Shown here one piece after another: positions 1 to 6,625 of a stretch of DNA of 11,399 nt (position 1 is the stretch's first letter; every line of letters begins with the position of its first letter). The translations under genes and the position numbers were made by a program. The notes under the pieces were generated by a model. It was not told where the DNA came from, did no database searches, and worked only from the letters and a program-made list of their open reading frames with translations. This DNA is from Methanosarcinales archaeon (GTDB lineage: Archaea; Halobacteriota; Syntropharchaeia; Alkanophagales; Methanospirareceae), in assembly GCA_003661125.1 (NCBI GenBank), contig QMVO01000028.1, positions 1 to 11,399 of the forward strand, in the 5' to 3' direction.

Positions 1-147
1 CGGAAGATCATAGGTACTTTTAGATCGGAGATTGGCGCTGAATATTACCAGTACATCGCTTCCGTCTTCGCCACGTGGCGGTTACAGGGAAAAGATGTCT
101 ACGACGAACTCAAAAAATTGCTCATCAATGAGCTTTGTTTGAAATGA
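1..147 (+). CDS. IS66-type transposase, C-terminal end (partial)
   Basis: The open frame enters from the left edge and ends at TGA 145-147, giving 48 residues. The stretch RKIIGTFRSEIGAEYY, followed by a short helix and LQGKDVYDELKKLL, resembles the extreme C-terminus of IS66-family (DDE) transposases, where an F-RSE-GAE motif and a K/LQG-NV/D-F/Y-L segment close the protein. The catalytic triad lies outside the window, so it cannot be judged whether the element is active. The next 50 bases should hold the element's right end, but no terminal inverted repeat can be recognised without the other end. The family call rests on recall of the C-terminal pattern alone; another DDE transposase family is possible. 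Confidence 0.55.
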   Translation, partial: RKIIGTFRSEIGAEYYQYIASVFATWRLQGKDVYDELKKLLINELCLK

Positions 148-200
148 GCTAAACAAATACGAAATATCTTCTTTACCCATACTCTACACTTTTCTCGCAT
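99..200 (-). pseudogene. possible 5' end of a gene cut by the insertion element
   Basis: Read on the minus strand, AAGGAGGTGAAA stands directly before an ATG at 200-198. This is a near-perfect complement of the archaeal 16S 3' end and the same type of site as before the genes at 10984 and 11166. The frame continues MREKCRVWVKKIFRIC, enters sequence antisense to the transposase at 147, and stops at 99-101. Only about 17 codons lie outside the transposase. I do not recognise the protein. The simplest reading is a resident gene whose body was separated from its start by the insertion. A chance ribosome-binding-site match or a genuine 33-residue peptide cannot be excluded. TATATA at 265-270 could serve it as a promoter. 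Confidence 0.25.
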
Positions 201-309
201 TTTCACCTCCTTCTTTTTTTATCCTCCTTTTCGCTTCCGCTCACCCCCCAAAATGGCTACTTGCTATATACCTCCCAAGATGATCATAGTACATATGAGT
301 ATATAAAAC

Positions 310-328
310 CATATGTTCATAACATATG
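310..328. repeat. perfect 8-bp palindrome with 3-bp spacer (possible operator)
   Basis: CATATGTT CAT AACATATG has two 8-base arms that are exact reverse complements. A third CATATG copy lies at 292-297, so the hexamer appears three times in 37 bp. The array flanks a TATA-like TATATAAAA at 300-308. A dimeric regulator binding over a promoter would look like this, but the sequence is AT-rich and CATATG is itself palindromic, so chance is a real alternative. Confidence 0.4.
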
Positions 329-389
329 CTTTCTTAATTATGATTAGGAAATAACATAGATAGATACGGCACAATTTTTTAGAATAATT

Positions 390-401
390 CTATATAATAT
401 A
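390..401 (+). promoter_or_regulatory. TATA-like element for the radical SAM gene
   Basis: CTATATAATATA resembles an archaeal TATA box. A transcript starting about 25 bases downstream would have a leader of roughly 45 bases before the ATG at 465. The surroundings are AT-rich, so the exact element is uncertain. Confidence 0.35.
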
Positions 402-464
402 ATCTGATACTCTTAAATTTGAACCAGAACAAATTAATGTTTAGATACAAGAAGAGAGAGCAAA

Positions 465-1649
465 ATGATCCGCATAACACAGCTTGTTCATGGAAAAGGA
501 ACTGTTAGTGAAGCACTAAAGCATAGAAAAAAGCCCCCAGATCAGGTCCCCAGCAGGCTACTGGCATTCGCGGAAACGCGCAGACCCGTGATTTTCTGGA
601 ACATCACGAATAAATGTAACTTAGCATGTGCTCATTGCTACATCAGTGCCAGACCTGAATTGAATGGCAGAGATGAGCTATCATTGGAAGAGGCGAAAGC
701 CTTCATCGCCGACCTCGCAGAAATGAAAGTCCCTTTGCTTCTGTTCACGGGCGGCGAACCGTTGGTAAGAAAAGATTTCTGGGAACTCGCTGAATACGCA
801 ACTGAAAAAGGGCTGAAAACTGCACTGAGTACCAATGGCACACTGATAACAAAAGAAGTTGCATCGAAAATAAAGGCGCGCGAAGTCGAGTATGTTGGTG
901 TATCGCTGGACGGCGCTAAGGAAGAAACGCACGATGCCATCAGAAATCAGCCTGGGTGCTTTAAGCGCGCAGTGCAAGCATTGAGGAACTGTGCGGAAAT
1001 CGGGCTTAAAGCTGGCATCCGAATTACCATTACGAGGGATAATTATCAAGAAATAGAGGACTTACTTGACCTTTCCCTCGAATTAAAAGTACCGCGGTTT
1101 TGCGTTTACTGGCTTGTTCCAAGCGGAAGGGGGAGGGAGATTTACAATCTGCAATTGGAACCGAAAGATGTAACTCGTATCTTTGACCTGTTATATCGAA
1201 GAGCGAGGGAGTTAAACCCTGCAAAAATGGAAATTCTCACTGTTGATGCACCACAAGACGGCGTTTATCTGCTGAATAAACTAAAAGAGGATAATAGCCA
1301 GGAATACGAAAATGCGCTTAAACTACTACAATATACTGGAGATTCATGTAGTGCCGGTGACCGCGTTGCAAACGTTGACCCGGCGGGGAATGTTTATCCC
1401 TGTCAGTTCGCTCAGTTAGAAGAGTTTAAAATCGGGAATGTCCGGGAAAGAAAATTCAGTGCGCTCTGGAATGATTCTGAAAACCCCGTCCTTGCGGCAT
1501 TCCGGGAAAAGACGAAATTCTTAAAGGGAAAGTGTGGTACCTGCGTTTATAAAGACTTATGTGGTGGGGGATGCCGTATAAGGGCATACGCACAATATGA
1601 TGATATATGGGCTGAAGACCCGCTGTGTTCTTTTATTCCTGATACCTAA
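465..1649 (+). CDS. radical SAM/SPASM protein, AhbC/AhbD/NirJ-like (heme biosynthesis)
   Basis: This 394-residue protein has the radical SAM 4Fe-4S motif CNLACAHC (Cys51, Cys55, Cys58). It also has the SAM-binding GGEP at 96-99, STNG at 122-125 and SLDG at 147-150. The C-terminal SPASM-type region has Cys295 and Cys313, then Cys357, Cys360, Cys366, Cys370 and Cys388, enough for an auxiliary Fe-S cluster. The layout matches the family of AhbC, AhbD and NirJ: an N-terminal 'HGKGTVSEALKH' block, PVIFWNIT before the cysteines, and GNVRER plus WAEDPLC near the end. AhbC removes two acetate side chains from 12,18-didecarboxysiroheme, and AhbD converts Fe-coproporphyrin III to heme b. I cannot tell which of these it is. 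No ahbA/B or other heme gene lies in the window. A different SPASM peptide- or tetrapyrrole-modifying enzyme remains possible. The ATG at 465 follows GAAGAGAGAG, a weak ribosome binding site, and the start fits the family's N-terminus. Confidence 0.75.
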   Translation: MIRITQLVHGKGTVSEALKHRKKPPDQVPSRLLAFAETRRPVIFWNITNKCNLACAHCYISARPELNGRDELSLEEAKAFIADLAEMKVPLLLFTGGEPLVRKDFWELAEYATEKGLKTALSTNGTLITKEVASKIKAREVEYVGVSLDGAKEETHDAIRNQPGCFKRAVQALRNCAEIGLKAGIRITITRDNYQEIEDLLDLSLELKVPRFCVYWLVPSGRGREIYNLQLEPKDVTRIFDLLYRRARELNPAKMEILTVDAPQDGVYLLNKLKEDNSQEYENALKLLQYTGDSCSAGDRVANVDPAGNVYPCQFAQLEEFKIGNVRERKFSALWNDSENPVLAAFREKTKFLKGKCGTCVYKDLCGGGCRIRAYAQYDDIWAEDPLCSFIPDT

Positions 1650-1658
1650 TTTTTCTTT
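1650..1658 (+). terminator. T-rich tract after the radical SAM gene
   Basis: TTTTTCTTT begins immediately after the TAA stop, in the 46-bp gap between two convergent genes. Archaeal RNA polymerase terminates at U-rich tracts without needing a hairpin, so this is a plausible but unproven terminator. Confidence 0.3.
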
Positions 1659-1695
1659 GTGAATGGAGAGGAGAAAAGAAAGTTTGTTACTTACA

Positions 1696-4600
1696 TTACA
1701 TAAAATCACTCAACGCTTTTTGTTCTTGCTCTGCAGCGGGAAAAAGCAAATTCACATCCTTCTCTAAAAGTTCCAGCCTTTGCATTGTGTAATTAGATAC
1801 GTGATATTCTTTCGCTACGCGTAACGAAACGTCAAGATATTTTTTTATACTTGCGGTATGCACAGTGGGAACTATTTTACTACCACACTTCGTGCATTTC
1901 CCACTTAGGGGTATCCTTCTGTATTTCGCATTGCATTTGCTGCACCTCATCGTCTGTGAGCCAAACGCGCGGAGGTTACCTTTTATATCCCGGAGGAAAT
2001 GGTTTCTTATAACTGCTTCTGCCACTTCACACTCATTTACTGCTCTTATCATCCTCGCCAATCTTAATTGCGCTTCCATTTTCTCCACCATTGTACCTAA
2101 CGTCTTATACAGCGAATTCAAAGGACCAGCGGCGATATCCGTTGTATCATGCGTGTAATCAAACCTATAAACATCTTCTGGCTTCCCTATTCTGCTCGAT
2201 GCCGTCTCTATCGTCACCTCTTTTGGATGCTTCTCCGAGCAACACGCCTCGTAAAAATCCAGTGGATATTCCTTTGCAATGGAAACGTTATGCGCCTCCT
2301 TGTCCACTTCCTTTGGATTGATGAATGGGATAAGAACCAGAGGAGCATCCATTCTGCCACCTCTTTTCTCAGGTAGAAAGAGCTTCGAGAAATTGATTAA
2401 AGCATCGAGTAGAAGGATAATAGAATCTTCGTCACCGTCACAGTTTCTGCGCTTCGCTGCATGGAAAAAAGGATGCCCATAACAAGCTGAAGCACTCGTG
2501 AATCCTATTATCCTGCCCAATATCCCAGCAGAAGTGTGTGGTGCAAGTCCAAGTACGAGTTTTCCCACGAGGTCTTCCTTGCGTGATGCACGGTAATAAG
2601 GCGGCAAGTCATAGAATCTCTGTAACAAATCATCCAAAAAATTTGATACCTTTAGCAAATACGACGCGGCATCAACCGAGATAATGACATCCTGCTGCTT
2701 GAGCTCCACTATTTGCAGGTCGCTCTTCAAATCCTTGCCGTGTATGTCGTTCAAATACCCAAGCTCTTTTGCTTTTTCCACGCTCAAACCTACCTCTTTT
2801 GGCTTGAAATGTGTTAACGGCAAATTCGTTAAATCATATCTTATCGTGCCATCCTTGAACACGAACACACCGTGCTTCGCTCTTAACATTCCTTTAGCTA
2901 AATGCTCAGCCACTTTCTGTTTTGAAATAAGACCTTGTACGCATTTCACATCCAGTTTGTTATAAGCCCTTGCAGGGCTTGCGGGGTCGTGGGGCAGAGT
3001 CCCACATGAGTCACCCAATTTCTTTGTTGTCGCCTGATAATATTCCCATAAATCAATGCTCCTTTTATCTCTGGATACAGGTTTGGTCTTCTGTTGAGTT
3101 TGGAAGCAAGAAGCTCCACACTTATCACATATAGAAAAAGATGATAGAAACACATTCCCACATTCATCGCATCTCCTCATCCCTACTTCCACCTCTATCA
3201 CTTTTTTCTTTAATGCTTCCTTCAATGACCTGTTCTTTCCTCCGTATTCTCCCAAGGGAAAAATAGCATGCGGAGCAGGTTTCATCATCCTTTCTTTCGA
3301 TTTCTCTGGTCTGCCCATTCTCATGCCTATTCTGGTCGGCGCTTTCGGTCTTGTCTTTATCCTCACTGACTTATCCCTTCTCAATTTATCATTTATCTCC
3401 AAACATCTTAGCAATGCACTCGGCTCTTCTATCGTTAAAATCAGGTCTTTGGATTCAGGTTTGACTTGCACATGAGTTTGATGCAGGACAAGCAAATCCT
3501 CCAGAATTGTCTTTATCCTTCCATTGTCGTCATTGGGAATGGATAACGATTTATCTTCTAAAATCCCATTCTTGCATATCCATTCTGCTAAATATTCCTT
3601 ATCTTCCTCTGTTATGTCTTCCCAAAAATAGGTATATGCAGGGTGCAGCGGAATCGCAATGCGGGATGCGATTTCTATTGCTTCCGCTGGACTTGGCGTT
3701 TTGAAACGCCATTTCTCCGCTTCATCCTTTGATTTCTCTTCTAACTCCTTTATCCACCATTCATGCGAGTATGCACCAGGCAATAAGCGATGCCCTGTTT
3801 CCAAAAAATCGCCATAATCAATGAGTATCTCTCCTAAATCCACTATCTCTGCTATTTCCTCATCAAACTTATCTCCGGATTTTAACGTGACAAGCGTACC
3901 GTTTTTCAATTTCACTGTTGGACCTTCAATAGAATCAACAGGGACAACACAACCTGCTTTACCCGGCAGTTCTGGCTTTATCTGCGTCCCCGTTGCGGTG
4001 AATTCAAGTAAAGACATTGTGGCAGGGTGTATTCCGATAGCAGAGAGTCCCGAATTACGAGCACGTCCATATCGAAGTCTGAAGGAACCTTTTTTCGCTG
4101 GACTGCCAAATACAGGTCTGCCAGCTATCAAATCACCCAAAAAATCTCTCGCTCCCCTCTCTACCTTTGATTTTACCAGCTTATCCACCCAGTCCCAGCC
4201 TTCAATACCAAGTTTCTCAACATGCCTCTTTATCTTCGCCACCTTCATTGCCAGCCCTTCAGTGAGAACAAGCACCATACCGCCTCTTATTTTATTCGTT
4301 GCTACTCTTTCAAGGTCTTTATAGCCACCAACCTCTTTATCCTCGGTAGGGTCGCCATCTATGCAAATAGGGCAATTCCTTACGATTTCCTTTATCTCTT
4401 CATCGGTAGGCGTGTATTGCAAGCCACTTATTCGTTCATATGCAGAAACTTCCAGTACATACCTTCCTATTTCCTCTTCTCTCGGAGAATACGCTGTAAA
4501 ACCAACTTTTCTCCTTATAAAATCCGCAGCTAATACAGAAAGCGCCTGAGCTGTCCCACCTGCACTTCTTATAGGACCCGAATAAAATATTTTTATATAT

Positions 4601-4995
4601 TCACTCGAATCATCGTTTTTACCTACCTCAATGCGTGATATACCATCTAAAGGCGCTGCAACCACACCTTCAGTGAGAATCGCCACTGCGGTTCTAACGG
4701 CATTCTCTATAACTTCCACGCGCTTATACCTACCGAATTTACCGTCTACAAAGTCGTATCCTATTTTTAATGCTATTTCCTCTCTACTGTTACCATTTCG
4801 TTCTAATTCTCTTATTCTTGATCCCACGCCTTTTATTCCCATGAGTGCTTCTACTCGAGCTGCAAGGTCTTTTGTTATGTCTATTTCTGGCTGGAGCGAA
4901 GGGTCAAAACCCTTTTTCCTTGCCTCCTTCGCTATTTCTATTTCTTTCTCCAGTTTATCCGTTAAGGTTTTATAGTATATCGCGGTCGTGGCCAT
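1696..4995 (-). CDS. polC: DNA polymerase D (PolD) large subunit DP2
   Basis: This is the catalytic subunit of the archaeal replicative family-D polymerase, which works with the DP1 exonuclease subunit and PCNA at the fork. The 1099 residues are close to the usual inteinless length. The catalytic signature RRNCDGDED lies at 849-857; Asp853 and Asp855 correspond to the known active-site aspartates. The upstream GFTSASACYGHPFFHAAK segment is also typical. Two zinc ribbons are visible: CDEC (609-612) with CDKC (623-626), and CSKC (1018-1021) with CTKC (1034-1037). The last eight residues, QKALSDFM, read as a PCNA-interacting (PIP) box with Gln1092, Leu1095 and Phe1098. No intein interrupts the catalytic motif, a common intein site in this gene. 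The chosen ATG (4995) gives the conserved YYKTL-KLE N-terminus; GGGAGGGAG lies over 20 bases upstream and no strong ribosome binding site is close. No DP1 gene is in the window. The gene is convergent with the radical SAM gene and divergent from purQ. Confidence 0.97.
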   Translation of the reverse strand: MATTAIYYKTLTDKLEKEIEIAKEARKKGFDPSLQPEIDITKDLAARVEALMGIKGVGSRIRELERNGNSREEIALKIGYDFVDGKFGRYKRVEVIENAVRTAVAILTEGVVAAPLDGISRIEVGKNDDSSEYIKIFYSGPIRSAGGTAQALSVLAADFIRRKVGFTAYSPREEEIGRYVLEVSAYERISGLQYTPTDEEIKEIVRNCPICIDGDPTEDKEVGGYKDLERVATNKIRGGMVLVLTEGLAMKVAKIKRHVEKLGIEGWDWVDKLVKSKVERGARDFLGDLIAGRPVFGSPAKKGSFRLRYGRARNSGLSAIGIHPATMSLLEFTATGTQIKPELPGKAGCVVPVDSIEGPTVKLKNGTLVTLKSGDKFDEEIAEIVDLGEILIDYGDFLETGHRLLPGAYSHEWWIKELEEKSKDEAEKWRFKTPSPAEAIEIASRIAIPLHPAYTYFWEDITEEDKEYLAEWICKNGILEDKSLSIPNDDNGRIKTILEDLLVLHQTHVQVKPESKDLILTIEEPSALLRCLEINDKLRRDKSVRIKTRPKAPTRIGMRMGRPEKSKERMMKPAPHAIFPLGEYGGKNRSLKEALKKKVIEVEVGMRRCDECGNVFLSSFSICDKCGASCFQTQQKTKPVSRDKRSIDLWEYYQATTKKLGDSCGTLPHDPASPARAYNKLDVKCVQGLISKQKVAEHLAKGMLRAKHGVFVFKDGTIRYDLTNLPLTHFKPKEVGLSVEKAKELGYLNDIHGKDLKSDLQIVELKQQDVIISVDAASYLLKVSNFLDDLLQRFYDLPPYYRASRKEDLVGKLVLGLAPHTSAGILGRIIGFTSASACYGHPFFHAAKRRNCDGDEDSIILLLDALINFSKLFLPEKRGGRMDAPLVLIPFINPKEVDKEAHNVSIAKEYPLDFYEACCSEKHPKEVTIETASSRIGKPEDVYRFDYTHDTTDIAAGPLNSLYKTLGTMVEKMEAQLRLARMIRAVNECEVAEAVIRNHFLRDIKGNLRAFGSQTMRCSKCNAKYRRIPLSGKCTKCGSKIVPTVHTASIKKYLDVSLRVAKEYHVSNYTMQRLELLEKDVNLLFPAAEQEQKALSDFM

Positions 4996-5112
4996 CTTTC
5001 ATCAACTCAAATCTTTTCTCCCTCCCATCGTATTGGTGTTCATACCATGTAAAAAAGGTTTCTATTAACAATCTTTCTTTATTTTAGCGCATACAAAAAG
5101 GAGCAAAAACAT
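4996..5112. promoter_or_regulatory. divergent promoter region between polC (DP2) and purQ
   Basis: The 117-bp spacer must drive both flanking genes. TATA-like candidates are TTCTATTAACAA (about 5060-5071) and TTTATTTTAG (about 5078-5087). Both are AT-rich on either strand and neither stands out. AAGGAG at 5098-5103, nine bases before the purQ ATG, supports that start. Confidence 0.35.
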
Positions 5113-5976
5113 ATGAAGACATCGAGAATATGCATTCTGCGGATAGAAGGAACAAACTGCGAACTTGAGACGAGCTTTGCTTTCAAGAGGTTGGGTGCAT
5201 CGGCAGAGATAGTGCATCTGAAACAATTGATAGGAGCAGTGAAAGAGGAGGAAAGGAGGAATTTAAAGGATTATGACTTACTGGTGATACCTGGTGGCTT
5301 TTCATCCGGCGATTATGTAAGGGCAGGGGCAATACTCGCTGCACGGATAAAAGGGGCATTAGGGGAAGAAATAGCGGATTTTATAGAAAATGGGAAACCT
5401 GTATTAGGGATCTGCAACGGCTTCCAGGTATTAGTGGAATTAGGATTACTTCCTGGTTTTGTTCTTGATGAAAAGCCCGGGATGCAGCAGGTTGCACTGA
5501 CAACAAACGATTCTGCTCGTTTTGAATGTCGTCCTGTACTTATAAAGCATGAAAGCAGGGGAAAATGTGTATTCACAAGAGAGATAGAAAGGAATAGCAT
5601 CCTGAAGATGCCCTGCGCGCATGCAGAGGGGAAGTTTTTTATTGCGGAGAAAAAGAGGGAGGAATATATACAACTTCTGGAGGAAAACGATCAGATTGTC
5701 TTTCGGTATGTTGACCCCGAAGGCAATTATGCATCTTATCCCTGGAATCCTAACGGCTCTATCCATAATATCGCCGGGATATGTAACCCGGAAGGAAATA
5801 TATTAGGGTTGATGCCGCATCCAGAAAGGGCTTTTTATGCCTTCATGGACTCAGAATGGTCAAGGAAGGCAAGAGAAAGGAGAAAGGAGGGGGGAGAAGA
5901 AAAAGGAGATACATACGGCGGAGGGAAAAAGATATTTGAATCTGCTTTGAAATCTTTTTTGAAGAAAGGTTTATAA
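5113..5976 (+). CDS. purQ: phosphoribosylformylglycinamidine synthase, glutaminase subunit PurQ
   Basis: PurQ is the class I glutamine amidotransferase subunit of FGAM synthase. It releases ammonia from glutamine for step four of purine synthesis, acting with PurL and PurS. The nucleophile elbow is GICNGFQVLVELGLLPG with Cys101. The rest of the triad is His236 and Glu238 in PHPERA. The N-terminus, with LRIEGTNCELET and VIPGGFSSGDYVRAGA, is characteristic of PurQ rather than of other amidotransferases. At 287 residues it has the length expected of archaeal PurQ, with a charged Gly/Lys/Glu-rich stretch (about 255-272) before a final amphipathic helix. AAGGAG lies nine bases before the ATG. No purS or purL adjoins it. 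It is followed after 51 bases by the eS1 gene, whose likely promoter overlaps the end of purQ. Confidence 0.96.
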   Translation: MKTSRICILRIEGTNCELETSFAFKRLGASAEIVHLKQLIGAVKEEERRNLKDYDLLVIPGGFSSGDYVRAGAILAARIKGALGEEIADFIENGKPVLGICNGFQVLVELGLLPGFVLDEKPGMQQVALTTNDSARFECRPVLIKHESRGKCVFTREIERNSILKMPCAHAEGKFFIAEKKREEYIQLLEENDQIVFRYVDPEGNYASYPWNPNGSIHNIAGICNPEGNILGLMPHPERAFYAFMDSEWSRKARERRKEGGEEKGDTYGGGKKIFESALKSFLKKGL

Positions 5977-5977
5977 G
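5964..5977 (+). promoter_or_regulatory. BRE/TATA promoter for the eS1 gene
   Basis: GAAAGGTTTATAAG combines a purine-rich BRE-like stretch with a TATA box TTTATAAG (5970-5977), close to the archaeal consensus. It overlaps the last codons of purQ. A start about 25 bases downstream, near 6000, would leave a leader of roughly 27 bases that includes the ribosome binding site at 6011-6016. This suggests eS1 can be transcribed independently of purQ. Confidence 0.5.
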
Positions 5978-6027
5978 TAAAGATTAAGTAATAATAAATA
6001 GAATAAAATAAAGGAGTGTGAGTACAA

Positions 6028-6624
6028 CTGGTAAGGAAAAGACCAAAGGACAGATGGAAAGCGAAACAGTGGTACACGGTATTGGCACCGAAGATGTTTG
6101 GCGATGTAAAGGCAGGGGAAACGGTGGCAGATGAGCCATCTAAGTTAATCGGAAGGAAGATAGAGATGACTTTAGGTGAGCTTACAGATAAGCTGATAAA
6201 GAATTCAAATTTGAAATTACTGCTTGAAATAGACGAGGTAAATCATAACATGGCTTATACAAAATTCATAGGGCATAAGATGGATAATGGTTATCTACGG
6301 AGCTTAGCAAGGAAAGGAATCTCAAAGATAGATTCAAGGATTGATGTCGTAACAAAGGATGGTGAGGAGCTATGTGTAAAATCGGCTTGTTTTACGCTAA
6401 AAAGGGCAAGTGGGTTACAGGTAAAGTTGATAAGAAAGGTAATGGAAGAGATAATTTTAAGTCGTGCAAGGAACTTAGAGCTAAATAAATATATACAGGA
6501 GATAATCCTTGGGAAATTATCGTCTGACATATATAAGGCTGCGAAAAAGGTGTATCCACTGAGGAGAGTGGAGATAACCAAAACGGAAAGGTGCAGCGGA
6601 GGGAAACCCGCGCAGGAAAAATAA
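6028..6624 (+). CDS. rps3ae: ribosomal protein eS1 (S3Ae), probable CTG start
   Basis: This small-subunit ribosomal protein is found in archaea and eukaryotes. The segment WYTVLAPKMFG followed by GETVADEPSKLIGRKIE, TLGELTD and the later GHKMDNGYLRSLARKGISKIDS are family hallmarks. The first ATG in frame (6094) and even the TTG at 6082 would remove the conserved basic N-terminus VRKRPKDRWKAKQWYTV, which is coded just upstream in the same frame. The frame is closed by TGA at 6019-6021, leaving only GTA, CAA and CTG before that block. CTG at 6028 is therefore the best start, giving 198 residues. AAGGAGTGTGA (6011-6021), an almost perfect ribosome binding site, is 11 bases upstream, which supports it. 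A sequencing error near the start is the main alternative. The beta-CASP nuclease gene begins one base after the stop. Confidence 0.93.
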   Translation: MVRKRPKDRWKAKQWYTVLAPKMFGDVKAGETVADEPSKLIGRKIEMTLGELTDKLIKNSNLKLLLEIDEVNHNMAYTKFIGHKMDNGYLRSLARKGISKIDSRIDVVTKDGEELCVKSACFTLKRASGLQVKLIRKVMEEIILSRARNLELNKYIQEIILGKLSSDIYKAAKKVYPLRRVEITKTERCSGGKPAQEK

Positions 6625-6625
6625 A

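Larger units (their letters stand above)
148..464. other. gene-poor AT-rich spacer with promoter elements
   Basis: This 317-bp stretch between the transposase stop and the radical SAM gene has no convincing plus-strand gene. It contains the minus-strand ribosome binding site and ATG at 198-211, a C-tract at 244-249, TATATA at 265-270, a TATA-like TATATAAAA at 300-308 (TTTTATATA on the minus strand), a perfect palindrome at 310-328, and a plus-strand TATA-like element near 390-401. The base composition becomes clearly AT-richer from about 260 onward. It may hold a divergent promoter region between the disrupted minus-strand gene and the radical SAM gene, and probably also the right end of the insertion element. 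Confidence 0.45.

Noticed and set aside
1865..4975. Several plus-strand open frames of 60-170 codons inside the DP2 gene
   Set aside because: They are antisense shadows with Ser/Leu/Pro-rich, low-complexity translations, no ribosome binding sites and no recognisable domains.
6082..6624. Start of eS1 at TTG 6082 (or the later ATG at 6094)
   Set aside because: It would delete the conserved basic N-terminus coded in frame just upstream, and it has no ribosome binding site, whereas CTG 6028 has one.
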